From Rhodobacteraceae bacterium HLUCCA09 (GTDB lineage Bacteria; Pseudomonadota; Alphaproteobacteria; Rhodobacterales; Rhodobacteraceae), in the NCBI GenBank assembly GCA_001314685.1, contig LJNT01000040.1, positions 1-39,999 on the forward strand: DNA of 39,999 bases, given 5' to 3'. This document shows, in pieces, positions 1-6,652 of this stretch (position 1 is its first letter; each line of letters opens with the position of its first letter). The notes beneath the pieces were generated by a model. That model saw nothing but the letters and a program-made list of their open reading frames with translations, searched no databases and was not told where the DNA came from. Both the position numbers and the translations under genes were made by a program.

Positions 1-576
1 CTCTCGGTGGCCGCGATCAGGTCGCCCGCGCCCGCGAGCCGCGCCGAGCCCGAGACCGTCGCGCTGGCCCGCCGCTATCCGCACCAGCTGTCGGGCGGGC
101 AGCGTCAGCGCGTGGTGATCGCGCTCGCTCTCGCGCGCGCTCCGGACCTGCTGATCGCGGACGAGCCGACCACCGCGCTCGACGTCACCGTGCAGGCGCG
201 CATCCTGCGGCTGCTCGGCCGGCTCCGGCAGGAGCGGGGGATGGCGATGCTGTTCATCACCCACGATCTTGGCACGGTCTCGCGCATCGCCGACCGGGTG
301 GCGGTCATGTATGCCGGCCAGATCGTGGAACTGGCCCCGCGCGAGACGCTCTTCGCGGCGCCGGGCCACCCCTACACGCGGGGCCTTCTGGCCAGCCGGC
401 CGGGGCGACGGCGGCCGGGCGAGAGGCTGACCGGCACGGCGCCCGACCCGCGCGAGGTCGGGCCGGGCTGCGCCTTCGCCACGCGCTGTCTGCTGGCCGA
501 AGCCGCTTGCTCGGCGCATCAGCCGCTCCGACAAGTCGGCCCGGCGTTCGTTCGCTGCTGGAAGGTTCCGGCATGA
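1..576 (+). CDS. Peptide ABC transporter ATP-binding protein (DppD/OppD-like), 5' truncated
   Basis: This is the C-terminal part of an ATPase that powers import of di- or oligopeptides (or related solutes) at the inner face of the cytoplasmic membrane. The frame is open to the left edge, so the Walker A half lies outside the window. What remains holds the ABC signature LSGGQRQRV, Walker B ([12 protein letters not shown]), the H-loop ITHD, and the oligopeptide-type C-terminal region ([10 protein letters not shown] followed by a Cys-containing GCAFATRC segment). That tail is typical of the DppD/OppD family. Its stop overlaps the start of the next ATPase by ATGA, so the two are translationally coupled and probably form the ATPase pair of one transporter whose permeases lie upstream of the window. 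The substrate cannot be told. Confidence 0.9.
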   Translation, partial: LSVAAIRSPAPASRAEPETVALARRYPHQLSGGQRQRVVIALALARAPDLLIADEPTTALDVTVQARILRLLGRLRQERGMAMLFITHDLGTVSRIADRVAVMYAGQIVELAPRETLFAAPGHPYTRGLLASRPGRRRPGERLTGTAPDPREVGPGCAFATRCLLAEAACSAHQPLRQVGPAFVRCWKVPA

Positions 577-1337
577 GCGCGGTCGTCCTCGACGGCGTGA
601 CCGTCCGCTTCGGCGGCTCGCTCCTGCGCCGTACCGCTCCCTTCACCGCCCTCGACCGGGTGGATCTGACCGTGGCGCCGGGCGAGATCTGCGGCATCGT
701 GGGCGAGAGCGGCTCGGGCAAGACGACGCTCGGCCGCGTCGTCCTCGGCCTGCTGCCGCCCTCCGACGGGCGGGTGGCCGTGGCCGGGGCGGTGCCGGCA
801 GCCTTGCGCGGGGCCCACCGCCGGCGCTTCCGCGCGCGAGTGCAATGCGTGTTCCAGGACAGCGCCGCCGCGCTGAACCCGCGCATGTCGATCGGCGCCG
901 CGATCCAGGAGGGACTCGACATCCACCGCGTCGGCGACGGTCCGGCGCGTGCCCGCGCGGTGCACGACATGCTCGAGTGCGTCGGCCTGCCCCGGCGCAC
1001 TGCCGAACGCTACCCGCACGAACTGTCGGGCGGCCAGCGCCAGCGCGTGACAATCGCCCGGGCGCTGATCCTGCGGCCCGAGGTCCTCGTTGCAGACGAG
1101 CCGGTCTCTGCGCTCGACGTGTCGGTGCAGGCACAGATCCTCGACCTTCTCGCCACCCTCCACGCCGAGATGGCTCTCACGATCCTGCTGATCTCCCACG
1201 ACCTCCACGTGGTGCGGGAGCTCTGTCACACGGTGGCGATCCTGCAGGCAGGCCGCGTCGTCGAGGCCGGCGATGTCGAGACCGTCATGACCGGGCCGCG
1301 CCATCCCTATGCTCGCCGGCTGCTCGCCGATGCCTGA
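573..1337 (+). CDS. Peptide ABC transporter ATP-binding protein (DppF/OppF-like)
   Basis: Second ATPase of the peptide-type importer, 254 residues. The ATG at 573 was chosen because it overlaps the upstream stop (ATGA) and the protein then starts directly with the first beta strand ([13 protein letters not shown]). Visible motifs are Walker A (GESGSGKTT), the Q-loop region ([15 protein letters not shown], as in OppF proteins), signature LSGGQRQRV, Walker B ([12 protein letters not shown]) and H-loop (ISHD). It ends soon after HPYARRLL and lacks the Cys-containing oligopeptide tail seen in its partner, so it is somewhat short for the family. It is the last gene of the operon: a GC stem-loop lies just behind it and the next gene runs the other way. 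Confidence 0.92.
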   Translation: MSAVVLDGVTVRFGGSLLRRTAPFTALDRVDLTVAPGEICGIVGESGSGKTTLGRVVLGLLPPSDGRVAVAGAVPAALRGAHRRRFRARVQCVFQDSAAALNPRMSIGAAIQEGLDIHRVGDGPARARAVHDMLECVGLPRRTAERYPHELSGGQRQRVTIARALILRPEVLVADEPVSALDVSVQAQILDLLATLHAEMALTILLISHDLHVVRELCHTVAILQAGRVVEAGDVETVMTGPRHPYARRLLADA

Positions 1338-1343
1338 GCCTTC

Positions 1344-1363
1344 CGCGGCCCATGACGGCCGCG
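1344..1363 (+). terminator. Possible terminator stem-loop after the peptide ABC operon
   Basis: A 7-bp perfect stem CGCGGCC/GGCCGCG with a 6-nt loop lies 6 bases past the stop at 1337. There is no T run, so intrinsic termination is uncertain. The rest of the interval to 1621 shows no gene-like frame and no other clear signal. Confidence 0.35.
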
Positions 1364-1621
1364 TCACGCCTCCCCAGACCGGCGCCCGGTCAGCGGCTGC
1401 CCGCCCGCTTCCGCTCCATGGCAACTCGCGCGGTGGCGGGCGCATGGCTTCCGGGCATTTTCGTTCCGATCCCGGCATCTGGCAGTCTGAAAGGTCATTG
1501 GCGGCAGCCGCCGGGCCCGACCACCGCGAGCGCCCCCGCCGAGCCCCGGAGCAGCGGACAAACACGCTCGTTGCCATCAAAGAAGCGCTGAGCCCCGTGC
1601 GATCAGGTCCCGGCAGCGCCC

Positions 1622-2233
1622 TCAGCCGGCCGACGGGATGCGGTAGTGCCCGTCCTGCGGCGTCCGGTCGGCACCGTTGATCGGCGTGATGTCCTGCGGA
1701 CAGGCCGACATCGCCACAACGCAGTCGCACAGCGCTCGAAGCCGCACGTATTCGCCCGGATGGCCGACCGGCGCGCCCTGCTCGAGCGAGCGGTCGGGGT
1801 GGACGGGGATGTTCATGAACAGGTTGAGCGGCTGGGGGCACTCGCGCGCGGGCAGCCCCAGCTCTGCGAGAGCCTCATTCATGTTCGCGGCGCAGTTGCG
1901 GTGATAGCCGGCGCAGCCCAGCCGTTGGTAGCGGGCCGCATCGCAGGCGGCCATGATCGTGTCGTGGATGCCGGAAGAGGTGTCCTCTTCCATGCGCAGG
2001 ATTTCTTTCCGGAGGTTGGTGAGAAAGGACTCGCCCGGGCGCGGCACCATGCGGCCAGTCTCGACGCGGGTATGGGGCAGCGACATGTACTCGCCTCCCT
2101 CGCCCTCGACGAAGGCCCATGTGTCGATCACCTGCGTGCCGGTGACGTTGACGATCTCGATCGCCTCGCCCGCCCGCAGGCGGACGGCGCGGCCGTACCC
2201 TGCCGGGATCGTCTCGAGAGGGGTCTCGTTCAT
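1622..2233 (-). CDS. DUF1989 (urea carboxylase-associated family) protein
   Basis: A 203-residue protein of the DUF1989 family. Features I recognise are the N-terminal strand region with GYGRAVRLRAGEAIEIVNVTG, the segment QVIDTWAFV, the conserved YMSLPHTR and LTNLRKEIL stretches, and the probable metal/active-site residues in GYHRNCAANMNEAL and MSACPQDITPING. Members often stand beside urea-carboxylase-like genes, and some act as carboxyguanidine deiminase subunits in guanidine breakdown; others have unknown roles. Here there is one copy and no carboxylase gene nearby. It is divergent from a polar amino-acid ABC transporter, so a role in using an imported nitrogen-rich solute is an inference. 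The start ATG follows a GGAAG-type ribosome site. Family assignment is firm, function is not. Confidence 0.88.
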   Translation of the reverse strand: MNETPLETIPAGYGRAVRLRAGEAIEIVNVTGTQVIDTWAFVEGEGGEYMSLPHTRVETGRMVPRPGESFLTNLRKEILRMEEDTSSGIHDTIMAACDAARYQRLGCAGYHRNCAANMNEALAELGLPARECPQPLNLFMNIPVHPDRSLEQGAPVGHPGEYVRLRALCDCVVAMSACPQDITPINGADRTPQDGHYRIPSAG

Positions 2234-2452
2234 TCGATCTTCCTTCCATCGACTCGGGGCAGCGCGACCCTATCCGGCGCGGAGCGCAGTGCCAGCCCGC
2301 CGGACTGCCCCGGCGGCACCGCCAGAGACGCGCCCGCAAATCGGGCGGGTCGCCCGCCCTTGGCCCATAAAGCGGGCAGAAACGCCGGCCCTTCGCCCGC
2401 ACGGCGCCGGGGTGCTTGAAGGCGAAGCTCGTTCGGCGCGCGGTTCGGCACG
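2234..2452. promoter_or_regulatory. Divergent promoter region, DUF1989 gene / amino-acid ABC operon
   Basis: These 219 bases separate two diverging genes and must hold both promoters. A stem-loop GGGCGGG-TCG-CCCGCCC sits at 2343-2359, about 95 bases before the permease start, and could be a leader structure. I could not pick out convincing -35/-10 boxes. Confidence 0.4.
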
Positions 2453-3130
2453 ATGGACCTGCGCTTCTTTGAAATCTATCGCAATCCCGAATACCTCGCG
2501 CTGCTGGCCGAGGGTGCGGCGATGAGCGCGGCGCTGACCATCACCGCGGGCCTGATGGGCCTTGCGCTCGCCACCCTGCTGGCGACGGCGCGGTTCCATG
2601 CGGTGCCCGTGCTTGGCCATCTCGCGGCGGCCTATGTCGAGTTCATCCGCAACACGCCGCTGATCGTGCAGCTGTTCTTCGTGGCCTTCGGGCTGCCGCA
2701 GCTGCTGGGCTATTCCTGGCCGTTCTGGGGCCATGCCCTGCTGGCGCTGACCCTCAACTTTTCGGCCTATTTCTCCGAGATCCTGCGCGCGGGCTTCACC
2801 ACCGTCGCACAGGGGCAATATGAGGCGGCGCGCGCGCTCGGCCTTCGGCCCTTCACCATTTTCCGCAAGATCGTGCTGCCGCAATCGGTGCAGCGGATGT
2901 TCCCCTCGCTGTCGAGCCAGTTCATCTTCCTGTTCCTGACGACCGGCATCATCGCCGAGATCGGCGTGCGCGACCTGACGCAAGCCGGCATGTTCATCGA
3001 CAGCCGCACCTTCCGGTCCTTCGAGGTCTTCCTGACGCTGACGGCGATCTACGTGGTCATGTCGCTGGCCTTCAAGACGGCGCTGGCGCTCGCGCATCGC
3101 CGCCTCTTCCCGGCGGTGGCGGCGCGATGA
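2453..3130 (+). CDS. Polar amino-acid ABC transporter permease, HisM/GlnP family (first)
   Basis: Integral membrane subunit of an amino-acid importer, 225 residues, normal length for the family. Several hydrophobic helices are visible (about residues 25-50, 65-90, 95-115, 165-185 and 195-215). The family hallmarks are the FIRNTPLIVQLFFV segment after helix 2 and the EAA loop (GQYEAARALGLRPF followed by FRKIVLPQ), which contacts the ATPase. The start ATG at 2453 has only a weak ribosome site. Its last codon overlaps the next permease (ATGA at 3127-3130), so the two are co-translated and should form a heterodimer. The solute cannot be predicted from the permease. No ATPase gene follows in this operon. 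Confidence 0.92.
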   Translation: MDLRFFEIYRNPEYLALLAEGAAMSAALTITAGLMGLALATLLATARFHAVPVLGHLAAAYVEFIRNTPLIVQLFFVAFGLPQLLGYSWPFWGHALLALTLNFSAYFSEILRAGFTTVAQGQYEAARALGLRPFTIFRKIVLPQSVQRMFPSLSSQFIFLFLTTGIIAEIGVRDLTQAGMFIDSRTFRSFEVFLTLTAIYVVMSLAFKTALALAHRRLFPAVAAR

Positions 3131-3834
3131 GGGAGGCGTTCATCGCCGTGTTCGGCCGGCCCGAGGGGATCATGCTGTTCCAGCTGGTCGAGGCGGCGCA
3201 GTTCACCGTCTATCTCTCTCTCATCGCCTTCCTCCTCGGCGGCAGCGTGGCGGCGTGCATCACGCTCCTGCGCATCCTGCCGAACCGCTGGGCGCCCCGT
3301 GTCGCCACCGGCTACATCTGGGCGTTCCAGTCGGCGCCGCTGCTGATGCTGCTGTTCCTCTTCGGCCTCGGCGTGCCGCGGCTCCTGAGCACCGATATCG
3401 ACCCGTGGGTCGCCGCCTCGGTGGCGCTGATGCTCTACACCTCGGCCTATCTGGCGGATGTCTGGCGCGGCGCGGTCGAGACAATCCCGCCGGGCCAGTG
3501 GGAGGGCGCCCGCGCCCTCGGCATGCGCTTCCTTCCCACGCTGCGGCTGGTGGTGCTGCCGCAGGTGGTGCGCGTGGCGCTGGCGCCCACGGTCGGCTTC
3601 ATGGTGCAGATCATCAAGGGCACGTCGCTGGCCTACATCATCGGCTTCCACGACATCATGGCCATCGGCAAGCGCTGGGCCAACGCGCCGGTCGAAGGGA
3701 CGGAGCCCTTCGTCGTCTACCCGATAATGGCGCTCATCTACTTCGCGTTGTGCTTTCCCCTGTCGCGTCTTGCGCTGCGCCTCGAGGCGCGCCTCGGCAG
3801 CGTGGGCGGCCCGCCCAGGGCCGCAGTCGCCTGA
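3127..3834 (+). CDS. Polar amino-acid ABC transporter permease, HisM/GlnP family (second)
   Basis: Partner permease, 235 residues, starting inside the stop of the first permease. It shows the same architecture: an N-terminal helix (FTVYLSLIAFLLGGSVAAC), an AFQSAPLLMLLFLFGLG segment in place of the usual R-x-TPLL motif, and the EAA loop (GQWEGARALGMRFLPT then LRLVVLPQ). The C-terminus is hydrophobic and ends in a short basic/polar tail. It should pair with the upstream permease in the membrane. The binding-protein gene follows after a 38-base gap. Confidence 0.92.
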   Translation: MREAFIAVFGRPEGIMLFQLVEAAQFTVYLSLIAFLLGGSVAACITLLRILPNRWAPRVATGYIWAFQSAPLLMLLFLFGLGVPRLLSTDIDPWVAASVALMLYTSAYLADVWRGAVETIPPGQWEGARALGMRFLPTLRLVVLPQVVRVALAPTVGFMVQIIKGTSLAYIIGFHDIMAIGKRWANAPVEGTEPFVVYPIMALIYFALCFPLSRLALRLEARLGSVGGPPRAAVA

Positions 3835-3872
3835 CCCCCAATTCCCTAAGCAACCAGAGAGAGGAGTTTGCC

Positions 3873-4649
3873 ATGAAGAGAATCGCCAGCCTGCTGGCCG
3901 CTGCGGTGATCGGCTTCGGCGCGCCCGCCAAGGCCGAGCTGTCCGACATCCTCGAGGAGGGCGTCATCCAGATCGCCGTGCCCGAGAACTTTCCGCCCTT
4001 CGGCTCGCTGGGGCCCGAGGGCGAGTATGTGGGCTACGACGTGGCCGTGGCCGAGATGATCGCCGAGGATCTGGGTGTGGAGCTGGAGCTCGTCCCCGTC
4101 ACCTCCAGCCAGCGCATCCCCTATCTGGAGACCGACCGGGTGGATCTCGTGATTTCGTCGATGGGCGCCAACCCCGAGCGCGCCAAGTCGATCATGTTCT
4201 CGTCGGCCTACGCGCCGTTCTACTCCGGCGCCTTCGCCGCCCCCGACATGGAGATCGCGGGCGTCGAGGATCTCGCCGGCATGTCGGTGGGGCTGACCGG
4301 CGGCACGCTGGAAGACCTGGAGCTGACAGAGATCGCCCCCGAGGGCACCGAGATCATCCGCTTCGGCGACAACGCGGCGACGCTGTCGGCCTACCTGTCG
4401 GGACAGGTCGACGTGCTCGTGACCGGCAACACGGTTGCCGCGCAACTCTCCGAGGACAACCCGGATCTCGGACTGCAGACCAAGTTCATCCTCAACGACT
4501 CGCCCTGCTTCATCGGGGTCAAGATGGGCAACAGCGACCTGCTCCAGTGGGTCAACGTCTTTATCCTTCACAAGAAGCTCGGCAGTCAGCTCAACGACCT
4601 GTCGCTCGAATATTTCGGCCAGGAACTGCCCGAGCTGCCCACGCTCTGA
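3873..4649 (+). CDS. Amino-acid ABC transporter substrate-binding protein (family 3)
   Basis: Periplasmic solute-binding protein, 258 residues. The ATG at 3873 has a GAGAGGAG ribosome site and gives a clean signal peptide (MKRIASLLAAAVIGFGAPAKA, cleavage after AKA). The mature chain shows the family-3 pattern: VIQIAVPENFPPFG near the N-terminus, GYDVAVAEMIAEDLGV, a mid-chain DLVISSMGANPERAKSIMFS segment (as in His/Gln/Lys-binding proteins) and the hinge-domain DLAGMSVGLTGGT. It lies directly after its two permeases and should deliver an amino acid or similar solute to them. The ligand is unknown. A strong stem-loop 35 bases past the stop probably ends the operon. Confidence 0.93.
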   Translation: MKRIASLLAAAVIGFGAPAKAELSDILEEGVIQIAVPENFPPFGSLGPEGEYVGYDVAVAEMIAEDLGVELELVPVTSSQRIPYLETDRVDLVISSMGANPERAKSIMFSSAYAPFYSGAFAAPDMEIAGVEDLAGMSVGLTGGTLEDLELTEIAPEGTEIIRFGDNAATLSAYLSGQVDVLVTGNTVAAQLSEDNPDLGLQTKFILNDSPCFIGVKMGNSDLLQWVNVFILHKKLGSQLNDLSLEYFGQELPELPTL

Positions 4650-5145
4650 CCGCGTCACGTCGTCGGATCTTGCCGATCGACGCGCTCTGGCGGCGCCACG
4701 GTGCCGCCAGAGGCACAATCGTGCAAACGGGGGCCGGAAAGGCATCTCGCGACTTCGGCAGGGGAGCCTTGGCACACGGTCAGATCCGGCCCACCGGCCG
4801 CAGGATATGGAACCGGCCGGCCCACGACGACGCGCCGAGGCCGCGCGGTTCGACGACGACCTGGTTCGATCCCGAGATTTTCCGGACGCCGCTACCGACC
4901 GGCGCGCGCGGCAGGCAGCCCGCGACCGAAGGCCCGTCCTTGGGCGCCTTGCAGGGCGTGCCGCATCCTGCGCACCGGGTCGGAAGACCCTCTCACCGGC
5001 GGAGGACGGAACACAGGGCCGTGGCCGTTCGCGGGATTGCGAGGGTGCGGTTGATCGCTCCTCCTCCGGCCGACATGCCCGAGGGGCAGGAGGCGCCGAT
5101 CCATCTGCAGCCGGGCGGAGCCACCACGCTCGAAGGAGGTGCCGA
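4650..5145. other. 496-base interval without a recognised gene
   Basis: Apart from the stem-loop at 4685-4712 and the ribosome site AAGGAGGT at 5133-5140 I see nothing I can name. All frames are rich in Arg, Pro and Ala, as expected of non-coding high-GC DNA, and none resembles a known family. The interval precedes a broken gene and a pseudogene, so it may be decayed coding sequence. Confidence 0.4.
4685..4712 (+). terminator. Probable terminator after the amino-acid ABC operon
   Basis: A 10-bp perfect stem CTCTGGCGGC/GCCGCCAGAG with an 8-nt loop starts 35 bases behind the stop at 4649. No T run follows, which is common in high-GC alphaproteobacteria. Confidence 0.55.
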
Positions 5146-5874
5146 ATGATCGCCGAGGCCGATTGGTACGAGACGATACCCTTCGCCGACGGCATCACGC
5201 TGATCCACGAGCCGTGGATGCCGTTCTTCTTCCGCTGCAACATGTAGCTGGTCCGCGGCTCGGAACGGGACATGCTGGTGGATACCGGCCTCGGCGCCGC
5301 CCCGCTGCGCCGCAATGTCCCCGCCCTGCGCGACCGGCCGGTGGTCTGCGTGACCAGCCACACGCATTTCGACCACATCGGCATGGCCGTCGAGTTCGCG
5401 GACAAGCTGGTGCACCCGCTCGAGGCGCCGATCCTGGCCGATCCGGCCAACGATGCGACGCTCTTCGACCATTATGCCGAGGGTGGCCGCGATGCAGAGC
5501 TCTTCCTGCAGCCGCCCGCGGGCTGGGACGCCACGGCCTATCGTATCGCGCCGGCCCCGGCCACGCAGACTGTGGAGCATGCCGACACCGTCGACCCGGG
5601 CGACCGGCGGTTCACCGTGCTGCACACGCCCGGCCATTCGCCCGGCCACATCGCCTTGTGGGAAGAAGTCACGGGCACTCTCATCGCGCAGGACGTGATC
5701 TACGACGGCCCTCTCGTCACCGACTGCGCCGGGGCAGACATGGCGGCCTACCGGGCCTCCATGCGGCTGTTGTCCGAGATCGAGCCGCGCATCGTCCACG
5801 CTGGGCACTTCCCAAGTTTCGGCCCCACGCGGTTTCGTCAGATCATCGCGGATTTTCTCGACGGCGGGTCCTGA
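5146..5874 (+). pseudogene. MBL-fold metallo-hydrolase interrupted by an in-frame amber codon
   Basis: Read through, this is a 242-residue metallo-beta-lactamase-fold hydrolase. The ATG at 5146 stands 5 bases after a perfect AAGGAGGT ribosome site, and the first 33 codons match the family's N-terminus (ITLIHEPWMPFFFRCNM). Codon 34 (5245-5247) is TAG, and the same frame then continues as LVRGSERDMLVDTGLG. All metal-binding motifs lie behind the stop: SHTHFDHIG (His72, His74, Asp76, His77), HTPGHSPGH, the Asp in IAQDVIYDG, and HAGHF. Relatives as I recall them have Trp at this point (C-N-I/M-W), so one TGG-to-TAG change explains the lesion. No other damage is seen, so it is recent or a sequencing error. 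Re-initiation at ATG 5272 would give a 200-residue protein lacking the first strands. Confidence 0.8.
5245..5247 (+). other. In-frame TAG (amber) codon
   Basis: Codon 34 of the metallo-hydrolase frame. Coding continues uninterrupted for 209 codons after it. The expected family residue is Trp (TGG), one base away. Confidence 0.8.
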
Positions 5875-5878
5875 CTCG

Positions 5879-6171
5879 GTGGCCGCGCGTGTCTTGAGCG
5901 TGAACGTCGGCGCGGCCCGCACCGTGACATGGGATGGCACGCCGGTGCGCACCGGCATCCTGAAGGCCCTGGTCGATGGGCGCGTCGCGGTGAACCGTCT
6001 CGGCATTGCCGGCGATGAACAGGCCGACCTGCGGTACATGGTGCGAGCGGCTCGGCCCATGCTTGAGCCGGACCAGTTCGGCGAGAACACGTCACCGATG
6101 CGCACCGTGGTTTCGTCAAGGCCGTCCGGTTCTCGATCCGACGGACCCTGCGGCAGCTCTGGGACGACTGA
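5879..6171 (+). pseudogene. MOSC-domain (YiiM-like) pseudogene with deletion and internal inversion
   Basis: Four bases behind the metallo-hydrolase stop a GTG opens a frame reading VLSVNVGAARTVTWDG, then GILKALVDGRVAVNRLGIAGDEQADLRY. This matches the N-terminus of YiiM-type MOSC proteins, which bind molybdenum-cofactor-related sulfur groups through a later Cys. The normal continuation (H-G-G-x-x-K-A-V-Y and a Y-P-x-E-H-Y segment) is missing: the frame jumps to LEPDQFGENTS, equivalent to the family's Q-F-G-E-N-L. The next motif, GLDETTVRIGDVF, is present but on the opposite strand (about 6085-6125). After that the frame soon stops, and the C-terminal Cys region is absent. The gene is therefore dead through at least one deletion and one inversion. 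It probably once followed the upstream hydrolase in an operon. Confidence 0.72.
6082..6135. other. Micro-inversion bounded by a 7-bp inverted repeat
   Basis: CGAGAAC at 6082-6088 and GTTCTCG at 6129-6135 flank 40 bases. Flipping the 40 bases puts the MOSC motif GLDETTVRIGDVF onto the plus strand behind QFGEN, in the expected order, and then reads on (SIRRTLRQLWDD) to TGA at 6169. A reading-frame offset between QFGEN and GLDETT remains after flipping, so there is also a small deletion. Confidence 0.6.
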
Positions 6172-6403
6172 CGGCACCGCGACGCCCGCCGTCAGACCGG
6201 GCGGACACCGGATGCATCGCTGCAACGCCCGACCCCGGGCCAGTCGGCAATTCTTGCCGGTGCCGGATTCCACCGGCGCATCGCAGTCGGCCCTCCTTGT
6301 GGCAGACGCGACTGCCGTCGCTCCGGATGACGGTTCGGGCGCCACCGCTCACGATGGACGCGACGCCCGATCGTGGCGGCAGGCGGCTCGCAGGGTGCCA
6401 AGG

Positions 6404-6604
6404 TCACAAATCGCGATCGTCGGCCGGAAACAGCGGGGGGATGGGGTCGACCCGGTTCATTTCCTCTCCCAGCTCGACCTCGATCTGGTCGAGGGCGGTA
6501 AGCCATGTCGACATCCGGGTGGCGATATCGTCGAGTTCATCCTCCGGCACGCTCAATCCCTGGACCTCGCAGAGCACACGCACCTGCTCCTTGCTGATCT
6601 CCAT
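6404..6604 (-). CDS. GatC/AtzG-like small amidase partner
   Basis: A 66-residue acidic protein. It looks like the N-terminal two-helix part of GatC (ISKEQVRVLCEVQGLSVPED, then DDIATRMSTWLTALDQIEVEL) and ends in a Pro-rich linker (NRVDPIPPLFP) of the sort that wraps around the catalytic subunit in amidotransferases. Known relatives include AtzG, the small partner of the amidase AtzE in s-triazine breakdown. It has a good ribosome site (GGAGGAAG) and starts 48 bases after the stop of the amidase gene, with which it should form a complex. At 66 residues it is shorter than GatC. It is the last gene of the operon that begins with the tctC-like gene. The pairing is inferred from context and family. 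Confidence 0.75.
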   Translation of the reverse strand: MEISKEQVRVLCEVQGLSVPEDELDDIATRMSTWLTALDQIEVELGEEMNRVDPIPPLFPADDRDL

Positions 6605-6652
6605 TGCATCTTCCTCCGTGGCCGTCGCGTCTCTCGGTTATGCAGGCCGGCC

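Noticed and set aside
5245-5247. TAG read as pyrrolysine
   Set aside because: No pyl genes in the window, the family has Trp at this position, and a single TGG change is simpler.
6172-6403. Possible transposase remnant between the MOSC pseudogene and the small amidase subunit
   Set aside because: Minus-strand sequence reads like basic, Gly-rich filler. No DDE motif, terminal repeats or target duplication could be found.
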